The notes under the pieces were generated by a model that saw nothing but the letters and a program-made list of their open reading frames with translations, had not been told where the DNA came from and ran no database searches. This document shows positions 19,986-28,933 of a DNA stretch of 37,500 nt, one piece after another (position 1 is the first letter of the stretch; the number at the start of each line of letters is the position of its first letter). This DNA comes from Prorocentrum cordatum (Eukaryota; Sar; Dinophyceae; Prorocentrales; Prorocentraceae), in assembly GCA_963575745.1 (NCBI GenBank), contig CAUYUJ010014348.1, positions 1 through 37,500 on the forward strand, read 5' to 3'. A program made the translations under genes and the position numbers.

Positions 19986-20232
19986 ATGTATCTCTGTTGT
20001 ATTGTACTCCTGTTGTCTCATGTTTATTTTTTTGTGTCGTAATATATTGTATTACTGATTCTTCTTTATTCATACCAGGTTCCTGCTGTATTCATGTTGC
20101 GCTCCTATGGTGATCCATTGTATGCCTATTGGATTCCTGTGTTGGACTCGTGTTGTTTTTATCTATTGTATTTCGATTGTATGTATATTGCGTTCTTACT
20201 GTAGTATTGTGTATTATTCCTGTTGTATTGCG
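19986..20232. repeat. AT-rich island with degenerate TTCCTGTTGTATTGC repeats
   Basis: Base composition drops sharply from its GC-rich surroundings. Repeated TTGTATTG, TCCTGTTGT and TATTGCGTT words recur about every 24-30 bp. No open frame of note. Confidence 0.6.
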
Positions 20233-20705
20233 TTGAAGACCGAACCCGCGCCCGAACCCAATTCCGAACCCTTGCACTTCACTAGTCATTTTCAGTAGAC
20301 ACAAGGGCGGCGTGTGACCCACGTATTACTATAACAACGCCTCTACTGGCACGACATTGTTTACACCGCATACAATAAACCGCATAGCTTCCATGGCACA
20401 GCTTCCACCACATAGTTGTCACCACATCGTTCCCACCTCCGCAGATGCAGCCACGAGCTGTTTGGCGCCCGCGCTGGCTAACATGGAAAGAACTGTTCAC
20501 CGAAGAATTATCCTGGCCAACTTCCCGACCACCCCCCGCCAATCACTGCAATGCAACGAAATACGCAACAGAAGCGAACCGGCACGTTAGGACTGAACTT
20601 CCTGGCAGCACAGCTGGCAGCGGAATCGGCACCAAGCGGCAGCCTGCTCGCTCGGAGTGAGCCTATCGGCCAGAGCCTCGGCAGTGCAAAGAGCTCTCAG
20701 ATGCA

Positions 20706-20884
20706 AACCTTGGCGGCGCGCAGATGGGGGTAGGGGGAGGGGGGCAGGCTTCTTAGAAGGAGGCTGCTTCTCAAAGGCGCCGGCCCTACATTTGTAGACA
20801 AGGCCCGCGCCTTCTGAGAAGCAGGGGTGCTTCTAGGAAGCCTTCCCCCCTCCCCCTACCCCCCCCTGCGCGCCGCCGAAAACC
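20706..20884. mobile_element. very long-arm hairpin element (about 178 bp)
   Basis: Left arm TTGGCGGCGCGCAGATGGGG...TAGGGGGAGGGGGGCAGGCT...TTCTCAAAGGCG pairs with the right arm ...CGCCTTCTGAGAA...AGGAAGCCTTCCCCCCTCCC...GCGCGCCGCC over about 75-80 bp, with a very short loop. It could fold back almost end to end. Confidence 0.7.
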
Positions 20885-21088
20885 GTCGCGTTCCCGAAAT
20901 GCACGGAAGGGGCGCTGCAGTGACGCGGGAGCGGAGAAGCGGGGGCCCCGCAGCCGGAGGCCCATCAAGAGGAGCACGCTCGCGCTGCAGCGCGTGCCGG
21001 AAGCGAGCCCGCACGCTCGGGCTGAGCTCCCCTTGCGCCCTGGCACCGCCGATGGCAGCGGGATGATCGCCGAACGCACACTGGCATA

Positions 21089-21264
21089 CAGTCGGGGCGT
21101 TGACCTAAGGAACCCTGAATAAGGAACGAGGCCCCTTTTTTCCAGAAGTTAAACTTCGATTTCCTATCAAAAACCTAAGGAAAGCCTGAGGCAAGCTGTG
21201 AAACAAAGAAGGAACGCGGAGCCCCTCCCCAACGAAGAGGGTTCCTTCTTCAGGGCCCCGACTG
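21089..21264. mobile_element. TA-flanked MITE, family 1, copy 2 (176 bp)
   Basis: Termini CAGTCGGGGCG and GGCCCCGACTG are near-perfect inverted repeats, flanked by TA (21087-21088, 21265-21266). TA duplication and CAGT ends are typical of Tc1/mariner-type non-autonomous elements. No transposase frame. Confidence 0.8.
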
Positions 21265-21691
21265 TACTTCGAATGAACTCCGTGGCGAAATCCTTCCAAG
21301 ATCGCTGGCGCCGCCCGCACGGTCGAACAACCCGACGTCCTCCTTACCTCCCTCCTCCCTCCTCGTAGGCTCCGTCGTTTCCCTCGTTCCTCCCCGTCCT
21401 ACAACCCCTCCTTCCTATTATCATCCTCCCCCTCCTCGTACTCCTTCCCTTTGCCCCTTTCGTCCCATGTGCTGACCGAGCCGCGGGGGAGAGCGCTGGA
21501 TATCTCGCCTGGCGGCCCCCGCAGCCCGCCCGCTACCCCGCGCAGGCCAGGACAACGCAGGAGACGCAGCAACAAGCACAGCAAGGCACACGGACGGTGG
21601 CGGACAGAGAGGGCGAGACGTCCGACCCCAATCCGACCCAATCCTCACCCCACACGCGTAGGGACTGTATTCTTTCTTCTCCTCCCCCCTT

Positions 21692-21765
21692 GGCGCCGCG
21701 GCCCTCCCAGAGCGTTCTGGAACGCTCTGGGAGCGTTCCGGAGCGGATTTATCCCCGTCCTAGCC
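21692..21765. repeat. palindrome element, uninterrupted copy
   Basis: GCGCCGCGGCCCTCCCAGAG...CGGATTTATCCCCGTCC aligns to both ends of 390-695, which carries about 220 bp of extra sequence in the middle. Confidence 0.6.
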
Positions 21766-21774
21766 CCGTCCGGT

Positions 21775-21892
21775 ATTCTTCCTCCACCTCCCCCTCCTCC
21801 TGTCCTCCTCCTCTTCCTCCTCCTCCTCCTACTCCTCATCCCCCTGCTCCTCCTCCTCCTCCTCCTCCTCCTCCTCCTCCTCCTTCTCCTCC
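21775..21892. repeat. (CCT)n microsatellite
   Basis: CCTCCT triplets with interruptions, ending in CTCCTCCCAG. Confidence 0.85.
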
Positions 21893-22307
21893 CAGACCGC
21901 ACCCGTTTGCCTCCGCGGGGGCGGGGCAGCAACGTGGGGCGGGAGGAGGAGCAGAAAAGCAAGGGTGGGAGCTGAGCCCCGCCAAACTATAACCAACCCG
22001 TCCGGACGTGCTCGCGTCGCGGACGACAACAAACACGATGGGCGGCTTTTAGCAGTTTTTGGCTCCCAGAAGACCCCGAAGGGCCTCGGGGCCGTCAAAA
22101 CACGACTCGGGCTCTAAAGCCGGCCCGGGGGCAGTGGTCGGGACTTCCAAGGGCCCCGCACCGAAGAAACCCGAGCGTCGCATGTCCAGGCCTACCGGGC
22201 ACTACCCGTCTGGCCCTGTGCCCCCGCCGCCCCCCCCCCCCCCCTCCCCTGGAATTCCCACGTTTGGGAGAATGGGGGGGAGCGGTTTCCAGAGGGGGGG
22301 GAAAGGA

Positions 22308-22490
22308 AGAGGAGGAGGAGGAGGAGGAGGATGAGAGGAGGAGAAGGAGAAGGAGAGGATGAGGAGGAGGAGATGGAGAGGGAAGGAGGAGGAGGAGGAG
22401 AGGAGGAAGGAGGAGGAGGAGGAAGGAGAGGAGGAGAGGAGGAGGAGGAAGGAGGGGGGGGGGAGGAGGAGGAGGGGGGGAAAAGGGGGG
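22308..22490. repeat. (GGA)n microsatellite
   Basis: GGA/GAA triplets with runs of G. Inverted relative to 21775-21892, separated by about 415 bp. Confidence 0.85.
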
Positions 22491-22619
22491 GCACCAAAGA
22501 CCGCAAATGCTTCTCGGCCGCCGCGTGGAAGCTCGGAACCCGGATGAGGAGTAGAGAGGCTGGCTTGCATGAGGCCGGCGCAGTCCCGAGAATGCATGAG
22601 TCCCAGATTTGGGCACGAG

Positions 22620-22690
22620 TCCATCGTTTTTTGTTTAATAACTTGTGTTAAACCATCGTCCATCGTTTATGTAACTTGTGGCAAACCTGC
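22620..22690 (-). repeat. two-unit tandem repeat at the LINE 3' end
   Basis: Two imperfect copies of a unit of about 35 bp occur, each with CCATCGTTT and TAACTTGTG-AAACC (22620-22655 and 22657-22690). Short terminal tandem repeats are common at LINE 3' ends lacking poly(A). Confidence 0.5.
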
Positions 22691-22699
22691 GCATCGGGC

Positions 22700-23782
22700 A
22701 ATGCTCCAAGAGCTGGGGCGCCGCCTGCAAAAAATGCGAGCCCACGCCCCGAGCCCCCCTGCGCGCGCACGGAGAACGAGGGGCGAAGATGAGAAGGATG
22801 CTGGGAAAGAGGAAGCTCCAGGAACGATGACGAAGAGAAGCAAAAGGAAAACGAGGATAATAGAACCAGGGGGCAGCAGCAGCGGCGTCCTGATTGAACG
22901 TCCACCTGAACAGCCCCTGAAATTGAGCAGCCCTGAGGATGATGATCAAGGGCCTGGCCTTCACTATGAGCTGCGCAAGAGAACTGTTGAACTGCATGGA
23001 ACAAGGCGGGCGCGCAGGGCTTGAGAGGACGAGCGCAGACAATCGAGAGCCAAGAAATATGATCGGAGAGCCGCATCGTTAGCACGAGGCGCGACGCGCG
23101 AGGGGGAACTCGAAGGATCATCGCCCCATCATAGCAGGCAGGAAGCGACGAATAATGGGAGTTGCGATGGGGCACCACACGTAATGAAGAAGGTCAGCAC
23201 CCCCAGCGCATGCACAGCCGAACTTGCAGTTCTGGGCGCCCTGTCGGAATTCGACGGGTCGCGTTCCAGCTGTTGAAGATCTCCTTCAGAAGAGCGACAA
23301 ACGCAGAGACGGTACCATCTCGCCTGCTTGCGGGATGGCGAAAAATGCGGGCTGGATGTCGGCAGGAGACATCCGAGGGGCCCACTTTTCCAACCTGGGA
23401 GCGATGATCTGTGAGATGAGGTCTTTCTGGAAGTCAGGAGTATAAAACATCTCAAATTTCCTCTGGCGTTTGTCTTGCCGAGGTCCTCGGGGGGGCCCAG
23501 CGACGCGCCGGCGCCCCCGGGCATCCCGGAGGGCGCAGGCGAGAGGGGGGCCCTTCGAAAAGGGAAGGCCCGATAGGCGCCCGCGAAATCACCGCCTCCG
23601 AGTGCGCTCTCCAGCTGGCCAACGAGCGCGGGGAACAGCGCAGAGTTGCAGGCGGCGCGAAGCTGGGCGGCAAGACCGCAGATCCTGCGATCTCCCGCCC
23701 GGCCCTCGAGACCGATCTCCTTCAGCCGGGGGGGGGGCGCGGGCTGGGGCGAGTGTCTGCGGGCGCGCTCGCAGACTTGCAA
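22700..23782 (-). pseudogene. LINE C-terminal region with zinc-knuckle-like block
   Basis: Downstream of the RT the broken frames include FQKDLISQIIAPRLEKWAPR and WNATRRI, and then a C-x3-C-x-C-x6-H-x3-C-like run (CKFGCACAGGADLLHYVWCP, near 23230-23170). This resembles the CCHC block that ends many dinoflagellate LINE proteins. The plus-strand frame over the same DNA (22569-23024) is judged a shadow, but its lysine/arginine-rich end is noted. Confidence 0.45.
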
Positions 23783-23999
23783 CGCCTCCCCGGCAGCGCG
23801 GAGAACGGGGGAGGAGGGCCGGCAACCCTGGGCAGTCTACCCGGCGCAGCAGAGAGCATGCTGGCTGTGAGCAACAAGACCGCTGGTGGAACCGATGTCC
23901 ATCTTGCTGACCGGAAAGCTTCTCGGGGCGATTTGGGAGGCCGCGGGGGCCCAGGAGAGCCCAGAAGCATTCCTGCCGCGGATCAGCGCGATCTGTTGC

Positions 24000-24850
24000 C
24001 AATTTCATTGAACCTTGGAGCCATCGACCCGAATCCCAGCCCCCAGAAGACGCCCGAGATCGCCTGGAAGAGACACGGGGTGCATCGTAACAATCGCGCA
24101 CTTACGAATGCTTAAGTGGAGCTCCGAACAAATGCCAAACCTGCAGAGGTGACGAGAGACCTTGGGCAAGCGTAGATGGCGGCTGCGGATGGGCCGAGGT
24201 CGTCGGCGAAAGCTGCGATCCGCGGGGGGGGGGGGGGGGCGCCGCCGCGAAATGCGGCGTCGAAGGGGCGGGTCGAGGGCGAGAGCGAAAGGCGCGCCAG
24301 AAAGGGGGCAGCCTTGCATGGCCCCGCGCTGGGCAACGTGAGAGATTAGAATGGCGCCGTGGAACGCGACCGCGCAAGTCATGCTTGCGAAGAGCAGGGA
24401 GATGGCGGCGATCATGAATTGAGTGAATGTTCTAAGCGGCCAGCACTTTCAATATCCGCATGCGACGGGCAGCGGGAGTAGCAGCGCGAATGCCCAAGCA
24501 ACGAGCGCCAGACCGAAAGTGCCCTAGGATCGAGTACCAATAGAATCGGTGAGCGTCGACCTCGCGAATGCTATCGATGATCTGGCGACCCTCGATGAAA
24601 CCCATTTGCGGGGCGCGGAGGCGATCGCGGGCAACTGCGGCAATCGGGCTGGCAATCGTGCGACTAATCCATTTGCTGTCGGAACAGGAATGCGCGAGCG
24701 CACGCGCATCCTCAACCTCTGTGAAGACCTGATCTCGATCGACGAGGGTGCCCTCCAGCAAGAGGGCGACCTTCGCCGCGCTGAAATCGGCGGACAAGTG
24801 GCTGCCCTCTGGCATATGCTCGTAGAAGTCGAGAAGCGCTTTCTGTTCTA
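24000..24850 (-). pseudogene. LINE reverse transcriptase, frameshifted
   Basis: Frame 24815-24432 carries SDSKWISRTI and GFIEGRQIIDSIREVDAHRF, the RT fingers motif G-F-x-x-GR-x-I-x-D-x-I. Frame 24415-24005 carries QGCPLSGAPFALALDP, the QGCPLS motif. The catalytic motif appears as AFADDLG, but in another frame (24336-24112). The shift coincides with the long C/G run at 24223-24239. A and DD are preserved. Typical non-LTR RT order, non-functional as read. Confidence 0.75.
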
Positions 24851-25499
24851 TAGGCCCAGCTGCCCTCTCGGCGAGGGGGATAGTCTTGAGACATTCGGAA
24901 ACCGATCCAGGAAGTTCATCTCAGCGAAGGAAAACGCCGCCACAATGTTCGCCGAGCATTCAGGCGCAGGTGTGGGGTTGGCAAACTGAGCCCCGTCGGC
25001 CCCGATGATGCCTTTTCAAACAGACAGCGCGCTGGCCGGCCTCCCAGGCACGGGCCAAACGCCGAATGCGACTGACCTGGCAGTCCGCAGTGCTCGCGTA
25101 GATGGCGAAGTCGTTCCGGATAGCACTGTCGCGCCCCTGGAACCCGTCGCTCAGTATGTCCCCAAAGGAGCCTTGGAAGCCGCGCCGTCGAGTCCAAACC
25201 AGCCGCTCGGGGTCGCAGCGCTCTTTGAAATTTGGGGGCGCTCGGACAACCATTCCGACGCCTGCGGCGCTGCGGCCTCGATGCGAGCTGGCGAGCTCCA
25301 ACCGGTATGCAATATTCCCCCGTCTGGAGTCAGCTCGGGGCCGAAGCGTCTCGAGCTTGCGCCGATGCCACGATGCGGCCAGACTAGAACTAATACCGAG
25401 TAGCCGCGTCGGCGGGTCATTGGAGGGGCCCTGGCCGTTCAAAAGCCCTTCGAAGATGCTGGCGCACGTAGGGCGGCAAAACAAACGCCACTCGGGGGG

Positions 25500-26200
25500 G
25501 TGACGCCGCCGTTCGGCGCCGAAAGCTCGAGGGCGAAACGAAGGGGAAAGTGGTTGGAAGCGGAAAAAGGTAAGACATATCCCGCGCGGTAGAGCCAAGA
25601 AGGTTCAGGTGGAAGAGATCGGCGGCGGAGAGATCTGAGTAAGCGCGGTCGAGCCAGGCGAAGGAAACGGACTGGGAGGGCGAGGTGGCGACGCGGCAGC
25701 AAGCGGAGGCGTCTCTGCTCGAGCTCGGCAAACCCGTGAAACATAACCTCATAAGCGCCTTGGGACCGAGACGAAGAGAAACGTCGAGCCCCTGTGGCGA
25801 CGCGAAGCCTGATATCTCCGAGCTCAAGACAAACGAAGCCCCCCACGACAAGGGGCCAGGCAAAGGGAGCGGGAGGAAGGGCCACTAGAACGCGACGAAA
25901 ATGACTTCGAACAACTGCATCCGGGAAACCGCGAGCAATGTGCACAGTGACGATCGAAAAGTTACCCGGAAGGGGCCACGGGGATGGAGCAGCGCGATCC
26001 GCCCAGGAACTGACTCACACAACTCGAACTCGGCGCATTATCGCTGCAGCTGCTCAGAGACAAAGGTGAGGACGCCTCCACGGTTCGCCGTGCTGGTAAA
26101 AGCACCGAAGACCACGGGCTGCTAAAGTCCCAGCGGAGGAGGAGGAGGCCGCAATCACTTCCATGGGTTTCCTAACGGCAGAATATTGCATGACGTCGAA
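25500..26200 (-). pseudogene. LINE apurinic-type endonuclease, frameshifted
   Basis: Around 26174-26157 a frame reads stop-ETHGS, where LINE endonucleases have QETHGS; the stop is a single-base change from CAG. Downstream pieces read NRGGVLTFVSEQLQ, then LDRAYSDLSAADLF (about 25650) and ASNHFPL, which corresponds to the SDH-P-L catalytic motif (about 25550). These occur in the expected order but in different frames. Together they identify an EEP-family endonuclease domain that can no longer be translated. Confidence 0.65.
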
Positions 26201-26460
26201 CTAGCAAACGTTGTCTGCGATATGAATATCGTATTCTGGCTTGGTTGGAACGACTGGAGCCATCGAGGGCCCAGGGGTTCTGCGTCGAAATCCTGGATAT
26301 CTCGGGTAAAATATTTGGGAGTGTAGGGGAGGGCTGATAAATCAACATCTATGGGTTCATCTTGCGCCTCCCTCGTGGGAGCGACGGCCTGCGAAAGAGC
26401 CTTTTTTTCACAGGTCGCCAAGTACGGTCTTAATCTCGTCGGGAGTGATGCCCCACACAT
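26155..26460 (-). pseudogene. LINE linker before the endonuclease
   Basis: An open frame of about 100 codons with an acidic, proline-containing stretch (DEPIDVDLSALPYTPKYFTR). It continues from the previous block after a frameshift at the A7 run (26403-26409) and runs up to the endonuclease. No known domain. Placement suggests a linker within the same element. Confidence 0.4.
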
Positions 26461-27103
26461 TTAGGGCGAAGAAGAGCAGGTCGAAGGTGAAGAGGTCGCC
26501 TGTGCCCTGATTGGCAGACATGCTCTCGTAGACGTCGTAGACGTCGGATCCAGTGACAAGCTGCAACACGCATTTCTGGCCGTTGACCCCGAGCTTGCAG
26601 GAGCTGGCTTGGCGAGCTGCTTGACCGACGCATGGATGGAGCCAATACTGATCTTCTGCGCTGTCGTCACCGAGTTCGTCTGGGAACTGTCTTCATCTGC
26701 TCAAAGTGAACTTGACGTGTTTTGCGGAACAAAGGGTGTGGGAACGTACCGCCATACTCAGTCCTGGGGTCGCCCTGCTCACGGTCGAAGGTGAGGTCGA
26801 CCGGGCCTTCAACACGTCTGGCTTTTTGGCCAGCATGAAAAAAACGGGCACCTGCATATGAGTTTGCCGAAAATGCCGAGCTTGCAGTAGTACGGACTTG
26901 GTCCTCAACGTTGCTACGACGAGCAGCCTGGGCCTGAATCTCATTGCAAAAGGTAACGGAAACTCGGCGCCCTGAGCCGTCATCTGACCTTGCAGCCCCG
27001 CTACGGCAGCTTAGGCCCAACTTCGAAGACTGGCGGCGATGTCGGCGGACTGCTTCTCCATGAGGGCACCCATCATGGTGCGGATCTCATCCGCAATCGA
27101 CAT
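26416..27103 (-). pseudogene. broken coding block behind the SL relic (unknown protein)
   Basis: It begins at ATG 27103 (MSIADEIRTMMGALMEKQSA, an amphipathic, coiled-coil-like start) and closes after 31 codons. Coding-like sequence then continues in shifted frames. One piece contains VEGPVDLTFDREQGDPRTEY and another, 26692-26416, starts QFPDELGDDSAEDQYWLHPC and ends IKTVLGDL before a TGA followed by seven A residues. Third positions favour G/C. I do not recognise the family. The best reading is the N-terminal or ORF1 part of the LINE. A separate retroposed host mRNA is possible. Confidence 0.5.
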
Positions 27104-27239
27104 GGCGGCCCGCTGGGTCGCCGATTGACAACATAATAAATATACGAGAAACGAGGGGCCGCCTGTCGACCGTGTGGCGCTACCTCGAGCCCTCGTCGGC
27201 AATGACCAAGTTCCAAGCGCCGACATCGCACGCTTTGAA

Positions 27240-27261
27240 CTTGAGCCAAAATGGTGACGGC
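27240..27261 (-). other. dinoflagellate spliced-leader (DinoSL) relic
   Basis: The minus strand reads GCCGTCACCATTTTGGCTCA plus AG. The known leader is D-CCGTAGCC-ATTTTGGCTC-AAG. It matches 20 of 22 bases, with two adjacent mismatches (AG to CA), and the whole 3' 15 bases are identical. A leader is normally added to mRNA by trans-splicing, so a genomic copy in front of coding sequence indicates reverse transcription of a mature mRNA. Confidence 0.8.
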
Positions 27262-27489
27262 AACTGAGAAGCCCTAAGAGGAGGATGACGATGGGGGAGA
27301 TGACGGTGTATCGGACTTCGATGAGGAGCAGGGCAGAGATTCGGCACGATCGCTTCCAATGGGAAATGTTCGCATACACTTCGCGACGGCGCAAGCTTCC
27401 CCTCCAACGACGAGCTCCGCCAACACCCACGGCCAACCCCCAATAACCAGGCCACTCTTCCCGGCCACCCCTTTTCGGCCAACCCTGTG

Positions 27490-27600
27490 TTGAGAAATGA
27501 TCTCCATAATCCCGACCTTTCCCGGGGTGCATTCTGACCAAAATATCAAGGCGAATCCATCCGTGTCGGGAATGGAAGGGTAGCGGCATCGGTATCCAAC
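27490..27600. mobile_element. hairpin MITE, family 2, copy 4 (partial)
   Basis: Core GTGCATTCTGACCAAAATAT and CAAGGCGAATCC, with one arm ending GTAGCGGCATCGGTATCCAA. The opposite arm is lost or rearranged. Confidence 0.55.
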
Positions 27601-27823
27601 ACCAGGTGTTGTCTGAGACCGACCGCCGTCGCTGTTGGGCCAGCGGCCTTCTGGTTCCAAATGGACGAATCCCGCGGCGGCACCGACACCGAGTCCTGTT
27701 CAGACTGGGCGGGGAATGCTGTCGGTCTCTGTCCCGTCCGCGGTCATCCTCCCCCTGCCTGCCGCGCCAGGCTTCCTCTCGGAGAGCCGCTCGTCCGAAA
27801 GGAGCGGAAGGGAGGACCACATA

Positions 27824-27905
27824 GGAGGAGGAGGAGGAGAAGGAGGAGGAGGAGGAGGAGGAGGAGGAGGAGGAGGAGGAGGAGGAGGAGGGAGGAGGAG
27901 AAGAA
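27824..27905. repeat. (GGA)n microsatellite after the exon 2 donor
   Basis: CCT on the coding strand, about 20 nt past the GC donor of intron 2. Confidence 0.9.
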
Positions 27906-27923
27906 AGGACCCGAGGCCCAGGC

Positions 27924-27980
27924 GTGGAGCCCCACGATCTTCCCGATCTTCTTCACGTCCTGCAGGGACTCCTGCACCTC
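27924..27980 (-). CDS. NOP56: NOP56 exon 2 (NOP5NT domain, 19 codons)
   Basis: This 57-nt exon encodes EVQESLQDVKKIGKIVGLH. It corresponds to the VQES-x-x-D-x-x-x-F/I-GKIV segment of the NOP5NT domain, just after the GYALF strand. The acceptor is CAG|GAG. Nearly every third codon base is G or C, unlike the other two frames. The donor is best placed at CAC|GCCTGG, a GC donor in phase 0. Reading on past it gives AWASGPF, whereas the family needs AW-x-PF only once, and exon 3 supplies that. The intron boundaries share the dinucleotide GC, so the exact cut cannot be fixed from sequence. A (CCT)n tract on the coding strand begins about 20 nt after the donor. Confidence 0.85.
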
Positions 27981-28159
27981 CTGGCGTGCGGCGGCGTGCG
28001 GGTGGCCAGGCCGGGCCGCCGCCGGCCGCGCCACCCGCCTGGAACCTCGTCCTCGGCGCAGGCCTGCTGCCAGAGCTCGGACAAGGCATGCTCCCCCAGG
28101 GGCGGCCAAGAGAACCCCAAGCAGACAATGACCCCCCCAAACACCAGACGTTTTGGACA

Positions 28160-28176
28160 GTTTTTCGTCGTCGCGT

Positions 28177-28229
<53 letters not shown>

Positions 28230-28231
28230 CC
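28160..28231. repeat. (GTC)n microsatellite
   Basis: About 23 GTC triplets, about 180 nt upstream of the exon 2 acceptor on the coding strand. In the minus frames it reads as an Asp string. Confidence 0.95.
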
Positions 28232-28298
28232 AGGGTCGGCGGTCGGCGGCACATGCGCGATACAACGACTGATACCAGAAACGTGGGTTTCAGGGGCC

Positions 28299-28330
28299 AG
28301 CGCAGATCCAAAAGATCCGAGCGAACCTCC
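28299..28330. repeat. family 4 fragment
   Basis: GCCAGCGCAGATCCAAAAGA followed by TCCGAGCGAAC is the right arm of family 4. As at copy 1, TATGTTTATG-type sequence follows. Confidence 0.5.
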
Positions 28331-28334
28331 GACA

Positions 28335-28401
28335 CATTATGCGTATGTTTATGTTTACGTTTATGTTTATGTTATATATATGTGTGTGTGTGTGTGTGTG
28401 T
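28335..28401. repeat. TTTATG repeat and (GT)n
   Basis: GTATGTTTATGTTTACGTTT then ATATATGTGTGTGTG; the first part echoes the sequence following family 4 copy 1 (620). Confidence 0.8.
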
Positions 28402-28885
28402 AGCTCCGATCTTTGACCAGTTCGACCATGGAGGCGTCTTCTTCTGATTAGTTATGGAGGCTGGCAAAGTTCGGGCACGGCGGAACTCTCCATGACCCCC
28501 GGACGAGCGCAGGCCTGTGAGCCCCCCCGGCTATGTCAGCCACAGTCGTGCACCGCGCCCCGCGGTGCAGGACGCGCGGCCACCTCCGCGCCCTCGTGAG
28601 CCCGCCGCGGAGAAGGGGTGCCCGGCAGATCTGCGGTCCGGGCAGCGACGCGCGAAGCGCGATCACCTTCGCCCCCCTGGGGCCGACCTCGGTGGCAAGC
28701 TCCCGGACTCCCTCCGAGAAGCCTCGAGAGGAGGTGCCTTCAGTGTCGCCCCGTGTCCGAGAGGCTCGCCGCGGCCGCAGCTTCAGCAAGGCCCCCGCTG
28801 GAGAGGTGGGATCCACCCCCGTGCCCACCACGGATTGTTGGCTGCTCCTGCTCCTCCTTCTTCCCCACCATCAGTAGGGGGGGGG

Positions 28886-28933
28886 AGGGGCTCCTCCTCC
28901 TCCTCCTCCTCCTCCTCCTCCTCCTCCTCCTCG
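28886..28933. repeat. (CCT)n microsatellite
   Basis: Sixteen nearly perfect CTC triplets. Confidence 0.9.

Larger units (their letters stand above)
22620..27261 (-). mobile_element. degenerate LINE-type non-LTR retrotransposon with spliced-leader relic
   Basis: Read on the minus strand, the order is: leader relic (27261-27240), about 136 nt of leader-proximal sequence, an unknown N-terminal coding block (27103-about 26300), an AP-type endonuclease (about 26200-25500), a reverse transcriptase (about 24850-24000), a cysteine/histidine C-terminal block (near 23250-23170) and a short tandem repeat at the 3' end (22620-22690). The frame is broken many times, for example a stop replacing Q in the endonuclease motif QETHGS and a run of about 17 C/G bases at 24223-24239 inside the RT. 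The element lies in NOP56 intron 2 in gene orientation. The domain order is that of LINEs with an apurinic endonuclease. Whether the N-terminal block belongs to the LINE or is a separate retrocopy is not settled. Confidence 0.75.
19381..27923 (-). other. NOP56: NOP56 intron 2 (GC-AG, about 8.5 kb)
   Basis: The boundaries are CAC|GCCTGG and GAG|GCG, both within GC-rich DNA without a good polypyrimidine tract. The intron contains the LINE-type element with the spliced-leader relic, two hairpin elements, a MITE, CCT and GGA microsatellites and an AT-rich island. 20233-20705 and 21265-21690 show no gene or repeat that I can support. Confidence 0.7.

Noticed and set aside
22569-23024. 151-codon plus-strand frame rich in Lys/Arg and Pro
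   Set aside because: It lies antisense to the C-terminal part of the LINE. No family recognised; probably a shadow frame.
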